This document shows, piece by piece, positions 51,561-61,373 of a stretch of DNA of 64,000 nt. Position 1 is the stretch's first letter. Every line of letters begins with the position of its first letter. Made by a program: the position numbers and the translations under genes. Under the pieces are notes generated by a model. It did not search any database and was not told where the DNA came from. It was given only the letters and a program-made list of their open reading frames with translations. The DNA comes from Peptoniphilus_A genitalis (GTDB lineage Bacteria; Bacillota; Clostridia; Tissierellales; Peptoniphilaceae), in the NCBI RefSeq assembly GCF_949769225.1, contig NZ_CATKPB010000003.1. One strand, given 5' to 3'.

Positions 51561-53906
51561 TTACTTTACGTGTTTAAAGACATAGACAGCTTGTTTGTCT
51601 TTGTCCCATTCTATTGTTTGGTTTTTACCATCTTTAATATCTCCATGACTTGCTCCAAAGGCTTTAGCAATATTTGAAATTGAAGCATGAATTCTTCCAT
51701 TTATAATCACTGGCTTAACATCTGAATTGTAGACCTTTCCATCTGAATCTTTCATAACGCCAGTATCAATATTTAGTCTTAATGTCTTTTTAGCTAAGAT
51801 ATTATTCTCTTTATTGGAGAAAATAGCTTCACGAGTAGAGTTGTCATACTCAACATTAAAACCTAGAGTATAAGCAATATATCTTACTGGAATCATAGTT
51901 CTTCCTTGATCCACATAAGTTTTTACATCCATATAGACTGTTGTCTTACCATCTTTGTTGATAATGTTATAAAAGTTTTTGTCAACTTGGAAAACTGCAA
52001 ATTCTTTTTCATCTTTAACTTGTTTTTTGTATTGTTGTTCCTCTTGCTTTTTCATCTTGTTAAGATCAAATTGATTTAGGATGTTCTTGTCATCAGCTTT
52101 CAAAAGTTCATCCCACTTCTTATCTTGAGATTTCTTATCTTCTTTCTTTTCTTTGTTTTCTTTTTGGAGTTTTAGAAGTTCATCTAATTTTTTAGATAGG
52201 TCTTGGTTTAGATTTTTATCTTTTTCATCTTTAGCTTGTTTCTCAAGTTCTTCTTTTGCTTTTTTATTTGCTTCCTCGATTAACTTCTTTGCTTCTTCGA
52301 TTTTCTTATCTAATTCTTCTTTTAGCTTTTTAATTTCTTCTTCAGAAGCTTTTTGTTTTTCTTCTAGTACTTTAATCTTATCTTCTAATTCTTTTTTTGT
52401 ATTTTCAGAAGATACTTTTAAACTATCAATAGCCTTTTGAAGCTCTTCAATTTTCTTACAGCATTCTGACTTAGCACTTTCTGTTTCTTTCTTTTTAGAC
52501 TCGAGGTCTTTTATCTTAATATCTTTTTCTTCAAGAACTTTTTCTAAGTCCTTAATTCTATTATCTTTATCCTCAATTTCTTTAGTCTTCTTTGCAAGTT
52601 CCCCTTCTAAAGACTCAAGATTTTCTTGCATTTCTTTGATTTTATTTTCGTTTATATCGGTCTTTTCTTTCTCAGCTTCTAACTCCCATTTTGTAGATGA
52701 ATAATTTTCTTTAAGTTTTGCATTTTCATCTTGTAATCTTTTTAATTCATCTTTAAGCTGAGTAATTTCTGCTATTAGTTCATCATTGTTAGAATTTTTA
52801 AGATCCTCAATTTCTTTATTCAATTGAACAATCTTATTATCCTTATCTCTAATTTCTTCTTCTAGCTTAGCTTTTTCTTGTTTTAGTTTCTCTCCATTAT
52901 CTTTGCAAGATTCTAACTTTTCCTTTAATTCATCTATCTTTGATTGGTCTTCTTGTTTCTTATCATTTAAATCTTTGATTTGATTTTCTAAATCCTTAAT
53001 GTTTTTAGTTAAATCATCAATCTTATTGTCCTTTTCATCAATATCTTGCTCTGTTAAATCTGTTTGAGTATCAATGGAATATTTATTTGGATTGTAAATA
53101 GTCATCTTTCCTTGATACATATCATTGTTATAATCAAATTCAACTTCTACACTATCTACATTCTTATCAAAGACAAACTCTCCATTTTCATACCTTAATC
53201 CATTAGGAATAGATTTGAATCCTTGATTTCCGTTGAAACCAAAATGATTTTCGTAAAATGGATTTTGTTTTGGTCTATACTCAACTTCTTGATTATGGAA
53301 TACTCCCTTACTGTTAATATTTGGATTGCCTAAAACTTTTATAGTGTGCAATTTATTTCTTGAAAAAGCATACTGTTCAATTGTCTTCACAGACTTCGGT
53401 ATAGTTATTTCTTGGAGGTTATTTCTTTCAAAAGCATTATGTTCAATATTTACCAAAGTATCAGGTAAATCCACTTCACTAAGTTCACAGGAGAAAAAAG
53501 CAAGACCGCCGATAGTTTTTAGGTTTTGAGATAGTTTAACCTTTCCTATTTTCCCAGTATAGAAGCTAGCGTAGCCAAGAGAAGTAACGGAGTCTGGAAA
53601 AACAACCAGATCATAAACCTTTCCTCGTCCAAATTCTCGATTAAATCTATCCTTGTCTCCCATGTGGTCTAAGGAATAATTTCCTCTTACTGATTTTGTT
53701 CCTTCAGGAAACACTAAGGTCTTGGTTTTCTTTTGCTTGGCCATCCCTTGATCACTATAGGCAATGATGTTCCCTGGTGAACTATATAAAAAATCTTCCT
53801 CTGTCCAGGCTTCCTCTTGTGCATAAACAATATTTGTCCCTACAAAGCTAAAGACGCTTCCAAATAATATGAGAAGCGCCAATGACATACTTATTAACTT
53901 TTTCAT
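51561..53906 (-). CDS. secreted LRR/coiled-coil surface protein with copper-amine-oxidase-N-like end
   Basis: 781 residues. Signal peptide (1-29, ends IVYAQ). BspA-like leucine-rich repeats (about 75-215: KVKLSQNLKTIGGLAFFSCE and similar), a linker, then a very long Lys/Glu coiled coil (about 280-600, DNKIDDLTKNIKDLENQIKD), and a C-terminal domain (about 660-780) with MDVKTYVDQGRTMIPVRYIA and FNVEYDN, as in copper amine oxidase N-like modules. No LPxTG anchor is seen. Probably an adhesin or mating-contact protein on the donor surface. Lies inside the transfer operon, overlapping the DUF4315 gene by four bases. Confidence 0.85.
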   Translation of the reverse strand: MKKLISMSLALLILFGSVFSFVGTNIVYAQEEAWTEEDFLYSSPGNIIAYSDQGMAKQKKTKTLVFPEGTKSVRGNYSLDHMGDKDRFNREFGRGKVYDLVVFPDSVTSLGYASFYTGKIGKVKLSQNLKTIGGLAFFSCELSEVDLPDTLVNIEHNAFERNNLQEITIPKSVKTIEQYAFSRNKLHTIKVLGNPNINSKGVFHNQEVEYRPKQNPFYENHFGFNGNQGFKSIPNGLRYENGEFVFDKNVDSVEVEFDYNNDMYQGKMTIYNPNKYSIDTQTDLTEQDIDEKDNKIDDLTKNIKDLENQIKDLNDKKQEDQSKIDELKEKLESCKDNGEKLKQEKAKLEEEIRDKDNKIVQLNKEIEDLKNSNNDELIAEITQLKDELKRLQDENAKLKENYSSTKWELEAEKEKTDINENKIKEMQENLESLEGELAKKTKEIEDKDNRIKDLEKVLEEKDIKIKDLESKKKETESAKSECCKKIEELQKAIDSLKVSSENTKKELEDKIKVLEEKQKASEEEIKKLKEELDKKIEEAKKLIEEANKKAKEELEKQAKDEKDKNLNQDLSKKLDELLKLQKENKEKKEDKKSQDKKWDELLKADDKNILNQFDLNKMKKQEEQQYKKQVKDEKEFAVFQVDKNFYNIINKDGKTTVYMDVKTYVDQGRTMIPVRYIAYTLGFNVEYDNSTREAIFSNKENNILAKKTLRLNIDTGVMKDSDGKVYNSDVKPVIINGRIHASISNIAKAFGASHGDIKDGKNQTIEWDKDKQAVYVFKHVK

Positions 53907-54190
53907 TCTATAATCTCTCCTTCGCTATTTTCTATATTTTCTACTAAAGTCCTTCCTTCTTTTAAGTTCTTTATCTCTTCTTTTTCTCTTTTTTCTTCCT
54001 CCTTGTTTTTTCTCACAATATCTAAAAATTCATCTAAGGAGATTTCCCTAGACCTAAATTCTTTGATGACCTCCATGTTTTCCATTTCTATTTGTTCTTC
54101 TTCAAGAACTTGCAATTCTATTTCTATCTCTTCTTTTTTAGCTCTAAGTTTCTTTTGTTTTTCTATATTTCTTACTAATTTTCTATTCAA
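53903..54190 (-). CDS. DUF4315-family small ICE protein
   Basis: 95 residues, almost entirely charged coiled coil with the family centre IKEFRSREISLDEFLDIVR (near 40-58). Function unknown. Found next to the NlpC/P60 gene in many Firmicutes ICEs. Starts 14 bases after that gene's stop and overlaps the adhesin gene start as ATGA. Confidence 0.75.
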   Translation of the reverse strand: MNRKLVRNIEKQKKLRAKKEEIEIELQVLEEEQIEMENMEVIKEFRSREISLDEFLDIVRKNKEEEKREKEEIKNLKEGRTLVENIENSEGEIIE

Positions 54191-54204
54191 ATTCTTATCC
54201 CTCC

Positions 54205-57200
54205 TTAACGTGGTCTACCAAAAGCATAAAAATGGTTTTTCCAATACTTGCTGTTTATACTTGTGTATTGAATCGGGTCTCCTGCGTGAATCATCATGCC
54301 GTTTCCCGCATAAATGCCGACATGGGATATAGGGGTCCCGCTTTTATAAGTTCCTTGGAAGAAAATAATATCTCCTGCCTTTGCTTCAGATGGACTTATG
54401 GGATTGCAATAATTTTTATAGATTAACCAGGCTGTGGTTCTCGGCATATTCCTTACACCAGATTTAGTAAAGGACCAGCAAACAAACCCCGAGCAATCAA
54501 AGTTCTTTGGTCCACTTGCTCCAAAAACATATTTTTTCCCTATATGTTTCTCTGCTTCATTAAATAAGGTTTTTACACTTGCATTATCGAAGGCAATGCC
54601 TGGATTTCCAAAGTTTGGATTGTCCAGTATTTCTGATAAGTCCCCGTTTCCAGACCCAAATATTGAAGCCATATTTCCTTGAGCAGATAACAAGGCTTCG
54701 TAATGGGCAAGATTGGTTTCGTAATCCTTAAAAGCTTCCCTTGCCACTTCATCAATGGTCTTTTTAGAAAGGGTTAAGGTAAAGATCCTATAACTATAGG
54801 GTTCTCCCTCACTATCATATTTAGTAATAGTCTTTACGGAATAATCTTTTTTATACATCTGATTAAAGAGCCTTTTAAGTTCTCCCTTAATCTTATCTAC
54901 AGACTTTATCTCTCCAAATCTGGCTGTTAAATAGGAAAATAACTCGTGGACATCATGACCTACGGTATCTCCTTTTACCCTATATTCGTCATAGCCTGGG
55001 TGATAAGAAGATAGACTATCTATTTCATCTTGGAGGGCATTTTCATAGCTTAAAAATTCATTATTCACATCGCTTAGAACACCCTCATCAGACAAGTAAG
55101 TCGTCGTGGTGATATTGCTAGCAAAACCTGCTGTCATTGTGGCCATGTTGCTTCCCATTTGAAAGAGGACAAAGAATAGGCCTATTATCCCTAGAGCCAG
55201 AAAGACTTTTTTATACCCTCCATTTTTTATAAAATCCGTTACTTTTTTTGCTCCACTAGAGAAAGACTTCTTTATTCTCTTGGACAAACTTTCCTTTGTT
55301 TTGTTCCTAAAGCTTCTTTGAAATCTTTTCTTCATAAAAAAGCGGTTTAAAGAATTGGTCTTTTGATAGGCGCTTGTCTTTTTTAAATCTTCAAAGTTTT
55401 TTTGAAAAAGAAGTTTCTCTTCTCTTTTGTGGATTTTTTTATCCAGCTTTCCAAGTATTTTTCTTGTTTTGAAAGGCTTTTTTCTCCTATCCCTTCTCAT
55501 TTTTCTAAGACTTAATTCACTTCCTCGGGTTAGTTTATAGGCAGCATCTATCCCTGCATTATCCTCTTTTCCACTATAAAGATAATTTGCTGTTAAACTT
55601 GTGGCTAAAATAGCTGGGCTATCCAGTTTAGAATCTGCCTTTTTCTCGTCTTTTAACAGCTTCTTTTCTGCTTTTTCTTTTTTCTTATATAGTTTGGAAA
55701 TTTTCTTTTCTTTATTGTGAAATTTAGACTCTCTCACTTCTTTTTCAAGTTGGAACTTTTTAGACTTTTTATTTTTTGCTAAATCCTTATTTAAGTCCTT
55801 TTGACCTTTTTCTTCTACTTTAGATTTTTTGCTCTCCTTTGAAGTTTCTATTTCTTTCACACTTGTCTTTTTCTTACGGGTGAGTTCTTCCTCACCTATA
55901 AAGTTTGACCTTGTTTTCTCTATGTCCTCTTTTTTCTCTTTTCCTATAGGCAGTTTCCTAATAAAGTCCATTTTATTTTTTAGTTTGTCTTGGTTTTCTT
56001 TCCTATAAAAGTTTTGACTTTCCCCTTTTAAAAAAACTTCTTTTCCTTTAGTTTTTCTAAGCTTTGGGCTTTGCTTCTCCACTAAAGTCTTTTTTAATTT
56101 TTTGTTCTTTATTTTCTCATTAGCTAAGATGTTTTCTTTTCCAAGGGGTTTATTTCTATAATTTCTTTTTTCTTTTATAGACTGGAGATTGATCGCTTGA
56201 TTTTCTTTAACATCTACTCTTTCTTTATGTCTATAAGATACATCACTATCTCTAAAATCCACATCATAGCGGTCTATAACACCATCGTTGTCCATATCCT
56301 TTCCTAAAGGATCATATATCTCGCTAGAGCTTTGGCTGTTGCCCTCTTGTGGGCTCCTTACTTCCTTTTGAAACTTTGTTGTTCTTTTCTTTTTTATCGA
56401 GTCCGTCTTTAGAGTATTCTCTTTTACATTACCTACTCTTTGCCTTGAAGATTTCTCTCTAAAGTTTCGATAGCTACTTCCTATTGAGCCATCTTCTAAA
56501 ACCTCTTTATTCTCTTTACTTTCATTTGGCTGTTTAAAATTTTTCCCTTGAAAGCTTTTCGCCCCATCAAAGTTGTTTACCGGTTTGATGGGATAATTTT
56601 TTTCTTGAATGGCTTCTTTGTTTTCTTCTTCATAGCTTCTAAAAGTTCTTTCTGCTTGCTTTTTCTGCCTTTGGCTTTTACTCATCTTTTCAATAGGAAG
56701 AAAATCCTTTTTATCCCTTATGCTAGGCTCCTGAGTTTGTTGATTTGTACCCCTTTTAAAAGTATTTTTGCCTTCTATCCTTTGATCTTCTTTTTTCTTT
56801 TTACTCGGTCTCATACCAAGCCCTAATTTTGGCAAAGAAAAAACAGGAAGACTGTCTTCCTGCTGAACTTGGGGTATATAGGCTTGAGTGGAGCTTTCGA
56901 TATATTCTTCAACCCAATCTTCCTTATTAGAAAGAGGGTTTTCTTCTTCCACATAAGTCTTTTCTTCATTGCTTTCAATATTTTGATTTTCATCAATTCG
57001 GTTCTCTTCAAAGATCCTCTCCGCCATCTTTCTTTGTCTTTTTTCTTTTGGAGTCTTCTCTTTAATATTAAAAGAGTCTGATGTCTTGTTTTCTTCCTTA
57101 GTCTCTCTATAGTTTTCCTTTTTTAAGGGATCTTTAAAAGAATCTTTTTTTAGATTATCTTCTTTTACTCCTTGATTATCTAAGGCTTGGCTATTATCCT

Positions 57201-57324
57201 TAAACCTTGTTGATTTTGGTAATTCTTCAATAACTTTAATTCTATTTTCATTCTTTAATTTGCTATTTTTGCCCCTTACCTTTTCAGGCATATCCCTTGG
57301 ATTGATAGGGTTTCTTTTTTTCAT
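54205..57324 (-). CDS. NlpC/P60 cell-wall hydrolase of the conjugation channel (VirB1-like role)
   Basis: 1039 residues. The N-terminal 700 residues are Lys/Glu-rich and likely disordered and cytoplasmic, followed by one membrane span (about 706-725, VFLALGIIGLFFVLFQMG), an extracellular linker, and a C-terminal NlpC/P60 domain (about 918-1039) with FDCSGFV (Cys near 943), SHVGIYAG (His near 1000) and MIHAG. It opens peptidoglycan for the mating pore. An Asp-rich motif, KDMDNDGVIDRYDVDFRDSD, near residue 348 is shared with the giant 3196-residue protein. The cytoplasmic part is unusually long. Confidence 0.87.
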   Translation of the reverse strand: MKKRNPINPRDMPEKVRGKNSKLKNENRIKVIEELPKSTRFKDNSQALDNQGVKEDNLKKDSFKDPLKKENYRETKEENKTSDSFNIKEKTPKEKRQRKMAERIFEENRIDENQNIESNEEKTYVEEENPLSNKEDWVEEYIESSTQAYIPQVQQEDSLPVFSLPKLGLGMRPSKKKKEDQRIEGKNTFKRGTNQQTQEPSIRDKKDFLPIEKMSKSQRQKKQAERTFRSYEEENKEAIQEKNYPIKPVNNFDGAKSFQGKNFKQPNESKENKEVLEDGSIGSSYRNFREKSSRQRVGNVKENTLKTDSIKKKRTTKFQKEVRSPQEGNSQSSSEIYDPLGKDMDNDGVIDRYDVDFRDSDVSYRHKERVDVKENQAINLQSIKEKRNYRNKPLGKENILANEKIKNKKLKKTLVEKQSPKLRKTKGKEVFLKGESQNFYRKENQDKLKNKMDFIRKLPIGKEKKEDIEKTRSNFIGEEELTRKKKTSVKEIETSKESKKSKVEEKGQKDLNKDLAKNKKSKKFQLEKEVRESKFHNKEKKISKLYKKKEKAEKKLLKDEKKADSKLDSPAILATSLTANYLYSGKEDNAGIDAAYKLTRGSELSLRKMRRDRRKKPFKTRKILGKLDKKIHKREEKLLFQKNFEDLKKTSAYQKTNSLNRFFMKKRFQRSFRNKTKESLSKRIKKSFSSGAKKVTDFIKNGGYKKVFLALGIIGLFFVLFQMGSNMATMTAGFASNITTTTYLSDEGVLSDVNNEFLSYENALQDEIDSLSSYHPGYDEYRVKGDTVGHDVHELFSYLTARFGEIKSVDKIKGELKRLFNQMYKKDYSVKTITKYDSEGEPYSYRIFTLTLSKKTIDEVAREAFKDYETNLAHYEALLSAQGNMASIFGSGNGDLSEILDNPNFGNPGIAFDNASVKTLFNEAEKHIGKKYVFGASGPKNFDCSGFVCWSFTKSGVRNMPRTTAWLIYKNYCNPISPSEAKAGDIIFFQGTYKSGTPISHVGIYAGNGMMIHAGDPIQYTSINSKYWKNHFYAFGRPR

Positions 57325-57330
57325 TGGTCC

Positions 57331-58227
57331 TTACCTTCCTTCCTCGATTCTTTTTTTAGCAAGTTGGCAATAGTCCCTGTTGATTTCAATCCCTATATAT
57401 TGCCTATTCATTTTCTTAGCTACCATGCCTACCGTTCCGCTTCCCATAAAGGGATCAAGAATAAGACCATGTTCAGGGCAACCGGCTAATATACAGGTTT
57501 TTACTAGCTTCGGTGGAAAGCAGGCATAGTGTTTTCCTCGAAAGGCAGAGGTGTTTATAGTCCAAATATCTCTGGCATTTCTCTTTTTAGGAATAGTATC
57601 TGTCGTATAGTCATTTCTATTCCTCGGTTCATTCAAACTCTGCCTTTTCATACCGCTTTTTTGATTCATATACTTATTATCTTTTCCTACCGCTGATAAA
57701 TATCTTCGCTTACTGGACTCCGCTAAGGGTTTAGCTAGAGCGTCATAGTTGTAATAGTAGCTTTTAGACTTGGTCAGTAGGAAGATATGCTCATAGGACC
57801 TAGTCGGTCTATCTCTACAGGATTCAGGCATGGCATTTTCCTTATGCCATATAATATCGCTTCGTAAATACCAACCATCTTCCCTAAGTTTTAAAGCTAA
57901 TTGCCAGGGTAGTCCCATTAAGTCTTTAGGCTTATATGCTGGCCTTTCTTCTTTACTTTTTGTGCTTGCATATAAATCGCCGATGACAAGCCATAGACTC
58001 CCGTCTTCTTTCAAAACTCGTCTAACCTGTCTAAAAACCTCCACCAAATTGTTTAGATAGGCTTCAGGACTGTCTTCTCTTCCTATTTGCTTGTCATGGT
58101 GATAATCTCTTAAGCCATAATAGGGTGGTGAAGTTATGCAGGTGTTAAAGAGGTTTTCAGGAAACTCTTTAAGTGCCGATAGGGCGTCTAGGTTAATAAT
58201 ATAATTGGTCTTTGTTGATGGATTCAT
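57331..58227 (-). CDS. DNA methyltransferase (N4-cytosine/N6-adenine, beta-class)
   Basis: 298 residues. Catalytic motif TSPPYYGLRDY near residue 33 precedes the SAM motif DPFMGSGTVGMVA near 262, the beta-class order. SPPY is common in N4-cytosine enzymes. No restriction gene is adjacent, so it is an orphan methylase that may protect the element from host restriction after transfer. Seven bases before the NlpC/P60 gene in the same operon. Confidence 0.9.
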   Translation of the reverse strand: MNPSTKTNYIINLDALSALKEFPENLFNTCITSPPYYGLRDYHHDKQIGREDSPEAYLNNLVEVFRQVRRVLKEDGSLWLVIGDLYASTKSKEERPAYKPKDLMGLPWQLALKLREDGWYLRSDIIWHKENAMPESCRDRPTRSYEHIFLLTKSKSYYYNYDALAKPLAESSKRRYLSAVGKDNKYMNQKSGMKRQSLNEPRNRNDYTTDTIPKKRNARDIWTINTSAFRGKHYACFPPKLVKTCILAGCPEHGLILDPFMGSGTVGMVAKKMNRQYIGIEINRDYCQLAKKRIEEGR

Positions 58228-58254
58228 AGTTTTTTATATAATTTTCCTCCCTTC

Positions 58255-60744
58255 CTAATCTGCTTTTAGCTCTTCTGGCTTTGTGGTCATGAGGCGGTAA
58301 AGTTTTGTATCCTTTGGAAATCTGTCTACAAAGGGAACAATGGTATTGCCATAGAAAAGTAGGCCTTCCCCTTCATTAGAGTTGGTTACATAGGATAATT
58401 GATGAAGGGAGATATTTAACTTGTCTGCCAGTATTTCCCTATCTCCTCCTGCCTGATTTAGCATTAAAATAAAGTCTGTATTATCAAATATATTTTCAAT
58501 TTCCGCACTAGCCAGAAGATCCTTGACGTTTTGAGTTAAGCCTGTTGGCATTCCTCCCCATTTACGGAATCGCTTCCAAATTTCAACAGAGTAGCTGGAT
58601 GTTTGTTCTTCACGTAAAAGCAAATGGAATTCATCGCAGTAGTACCTGGTTTCCTTCTTATTTCTATTGATAGTCACCCTGTTCCAAACTTGGTCCTGAA
58701 CTATCAGCATCCCTATTTTTCTAAGTTGCTTTCCCAACTCCTTGATGTCATAACAAAGAATACGGTTTGAAGTATCTACATTGGTTCTATGGTTAAAAAC
58801 ATTTAAACTTCCTTTTACATAGATTTCCATTTCTACCGCTAACTTTGCCCCTACCTTTTCTTTTTGCTCTTTTAATAGATTGTAAAGGTCTTCTAAAATT
58901 GGCATGTTTTCGGGAACAGGGTCTTCAAAGTATTTCTCATAGAGAATGGGTAGACACCTATCTATAACCGATGTTTCTTCCGCACTTAAGCCCTCTTTTC
59001 CAACAACCAACTCAAAAAGAGATAGTATAAAGTCCGACTTTAGGGATAAGGGATTATCTTCATCGGCATAGTCTGCGTTAATATCTAGGGGATTAATAAA
59101 GTCTTTACTGGTAGGAGATATTTTTATTACTTCTCCTCCTAATGCCTTAGTTAAATTTCCATACTCCGACTCAGGATCACATATAATAATGTCGTCTCCT
59201 GTAATAAGAAATGCATTGGTTATTTCTCGCTTGGCAGAAAAAGACTTACCTGAACCCGGCGTTCCCAGGATAAGGCCATTGGGATTTTTTAACAGCTTCC
59301 TGTCCGCCATAATAATATTTCTACTTAAGGCATTTAAGCCATAATATAGGCTTTCCCCACCTAAACAGAGTTCTTCTGTGGTAAATGGGATAAAAACAGC
59401 TGTAGAGCTAGTTGTCAGTCCTCTATTTATCTCAATCAAATTATGCCCCAAGGGCAAACTACTCATTAGTCCCTGTTCTTGCCTATAATTTAGGTTCTTA
59501 AGGACGCAATTGTGTCTTCCTGCTATGGAATTCAGTTGAAAAAGAATATTTTTTAATTTCTTTTTACTTTTTTCCATATTCAAAAATAATATACTGACCA
59601 CAAACATCCTTTCATTATGGTTTTGTAGTTCCACTAGGAGCTTTTTTGCATCGTTTCCGTAAGTTACAAGGTCTGATGGTAATATGTCCATATCATATCC
59701 TGAACGGATCGCCTTCTTGTTTTCTTCTATTTTCATTTTGTCTAAGTCTGTAATTTTTCTTTTAATCATCTTAATGGCTTCCGTTTGGTCAATGGAGTTA
59801 ATGTGAAAACTAACAACCATGTTTTCTTCAACGCTTAAAAACTCCGCCAGCATTCGGTCGGATAATTCAGGGGCTAAGATTTGAAGAAAATTAACTTCTC
59901 CCGTATAAGGGCCAATGTTAAATTCGTTGATCTTAGAAAAATTGAAAGATGGAGGTGCTATATAGTCCTTGGTAGAAAGACCGGAATGTTTCAAGTCATC
60001 AAAGCTAAAAATAAATTTTTCCTCACTATTTAAAAGGTCGTGTATAAGCTTTAATCTTTCATAACCGTTTAAGACATAGGCCTTGACCCCAAATTTTTTG
60101 AAATTATTTAGAAGGTCTATTTCCATTCTTTCAAGTCTTAATTTTCCCTCTCTTAAATCTCCAGCTTCTAGCGTAAAGGTAAGGTACATATTCTTACTAA
60201 GTCCACGATTGCCCTTCTGACTTTGTTGTCTAAGCATTTGGCTATATTCCTGTCTGATTTCATTAAAGCCGTCTTTTCTTTGAGGAATAAAGATATTCTT
60301 TTCCACCTCTTCATTTTTCCCAATATGATTAATATAAGAAAACTGAATGTCTACATTGGGATCAAAATAGTTTAAAAAGTCTGAGAATTGGTTAAAGATA
60401 GCTTCCTTATCTTCTTCCGTTGAAAGCTGATAGTTAATATCATAGAAACGAATGGTCTTATTAAATTTGTTGACATCAATTTGACAAATACCATCTTTTA
60501 ACATTCTCAGATAGGGTAAGGATTCCTGTACTGTCTTTTTTCTTTTTTTCTTGGACGAAAAAATGGAGAACTTCTTTTTTTCGTCTCCCTTTTCCCTTGC
60601 TCCATGTTTTAACTTAGCTTTTGATTTTTCTCTATTTATTTTGTTTTGTGTCTTGCGTATATTTCTTAAATCTTCTTTTTGTTTTTTTAAAGACTCTTTA
60701 TTTTGTAAGAGTTTTTGCCTTTGCTTTTTTTCGTTTTTGTTCAA
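58255..60744 (-). CDS. VirB4-family conjugation ATPase
   Basis: 829 residues from TTG 60744, which has AAAGGAGG six bases upstream. The longer in-frame version from ATG 60807 has no good ribosome site and overlaps PrgI by 110 bases instead of 47. A charged start is followed by the CagE/TrbE/VirB4 region and an ATPase with Walker A GTPGSGKSF (near 493), DIIICDPESEYG and YYCDEFHLLL. It powers assembly and substrate movement of the type IV secretion channel at the membrane. Confidence 0.92.
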   Translation of the reverse strand: MNKNEKKQRQKLLQNKESLKKQKEDLRNIRKTQNKINREKSKAKLKHGAREKGDEKKKFSIFSSKKKRKKTVQESLPYLRMLKDGICQIDVNKFNKTIRFYDINYQLSTEEDKEAIFNQFSDFLNYFDPNVDIQFSYINHIGKNEEVEKNIFIPQRKDGFNEIRQEYSQMLRQQSQKGNRGLSKNMYLTFTLEAGDLREGKLRLERMEIDLLNNFKKFGVKAYVLNGYERLKLIHDLLNSEEKFIFSFDDLKHSGLSTKDYIAPPSFNFSKINEFNIGPYTGEVNFLQILAPELSDRMLAEFLSVEENMVVSFHINSIDQTEAIKMIKRKITDLDKMKIEENKKAIRSGYDMDILPSDLVTYGNDAKKLLVELQNHNERMFVVSILFLNMEKSKKKLKNILFQLNSIAGRHNCVLKNLNYRQEQGLMSSLPLGHNLIEINRGLTTSSTAVFIPFTTEELCLGGESLYYGLNALSRNIIMADRKLLKNPNGLILGTPGSGKSFSAKREITNAFLITGDDIIICDPESEYGNLTKALGGEVIKISPTSKDFINPLDINADYADEDNPLSLKSDFILSLFELVVGKEGLSAEETSVIDRCLPILYEKYFEDPVPENMPILEDLYNLLKEQKEKVGAKLAVEMEIYVKGSLNVFNHRTNVDTSNRILCYDIKELGKQLRKIGMLIVQDQVWNRVTINRNKKETRYYCDEFHLLLREEQTSSYSVEIWKRFRKWGGMPTGLTQNVKDLLASAEIENIFDNTDFILMLNQAGGDREILADKLNISLHQLSYVTNSNEGEGLLFYGNTIVPFVDRFPKDTKLYRLMTTKPEELKAD

Positions 60745-61072
60745 TTTTTCCTCCTTTCGCTCTAAGGTCATAGATGCAGTCTGTCTGATAGATGCGGATA
60801 CTGGCATGTCTTTTTTTCTCTAAATAATATTTAATGTACTTTTCTAAATAGAGTCCATCTTTTTCATAAAGAGTGGAAAAGATGATGGGAAAGGCTGCTG
60901 TAATCATGAGTAGCATGGACAAATCATTAGGAAGGAATTTTCTCGACAGTAAATACACAGGAAACCCTATAGCTCCCGCTAAGGCAAAGCCGATAAGCTG
61001 TCTTTTTGTCAGGTTTAGGGCAATCTTGGTTTTTACCTTTGTTAGATCTTTAGGAACGGATACATAAGCCAT
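60698..61072 (-). CDS. PrgI-family conjugation membrane protein
   Basis: 124 residues, starting MAYVSVPKDLTKVKTKIALNLT as usual for PrgI. Two membrane spans (about 27-45 and 52-70) and a basic tail. It is the VirB3-like partner of VirB4 and lies just before it, overlapping by 47 bases. Confidence 0.9.
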   Translation of the reverse strand: MAYVSVPKDLTKVKTKIALNLTKRQLIGFALAGAIGFPVYLLSRKFLPNDLSMLLMITAAFPIIFSTLYEKDGLYLEKYIKYYLEKKRHASIRIYQTDCIYDLRAKGGKIEQKRKKAKAKTLTK

Positions 61073-61341
61073 TAGATCTCTCCTTCTTCCTCTTCCAAAT
61101 TAAGACATACAGCAAAAGCCAGCTCTTCAGCTGTAGAGTCTTCCAAATCTTCAAATAAGGGTTTTAAGTAGGAGACTTCCTTTTCTTTGCTATCTGCTAG
61201 TCTTTTCAATTCCTTGTGTTTCTTTCTTTCAGTATAAAGATAGCCTGCGTAGGCTAAGGGTAAGCTAAGACAAGCAATAACTTTTGAAATATTGTTTTGT
61301 TTACATGGGTACTTCTTTCTTTTGTTTTTTAACTTAATCAT
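61072..61341 (-). CDS. small ICE membrane protein
   Basis: 89 residues: Lys-rich start, one hydrophobic segment (about 20-38, VIACLSLPLAYAGYLY) and an acidic end (EEEEGEI). Overlaps PrgI by one base. The family is not recognised. It is in the usual place of a short channel-associated protein. Confidence 0.65.
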   Translation of the reverse strand: MIKLKNKRKKYPCKQNNISKVIACLSLPLAYAGYLYTERKKHKELKRLADSKEKEVSYLKPLFEDLEDSTAEELAFAVCLNLEEEEGEI

Positions 61342-61373
61342 AAATTTTCCTTTCTTATTTGTTGGTACGCTTT

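Noticed and set aside
52100..53060. Phage tail or SMC-like protein from the long coiled coil
   Set aside because: Signal peptide, LRR start and copper-amine-oxidase-N-like end show a secreted surface protein.
60745..60807. N-terminal extension of VirB4 from ATG 60807
   Set aside because: No ribosome site; AAAGGAGG before TTG 60744 explains the start better.
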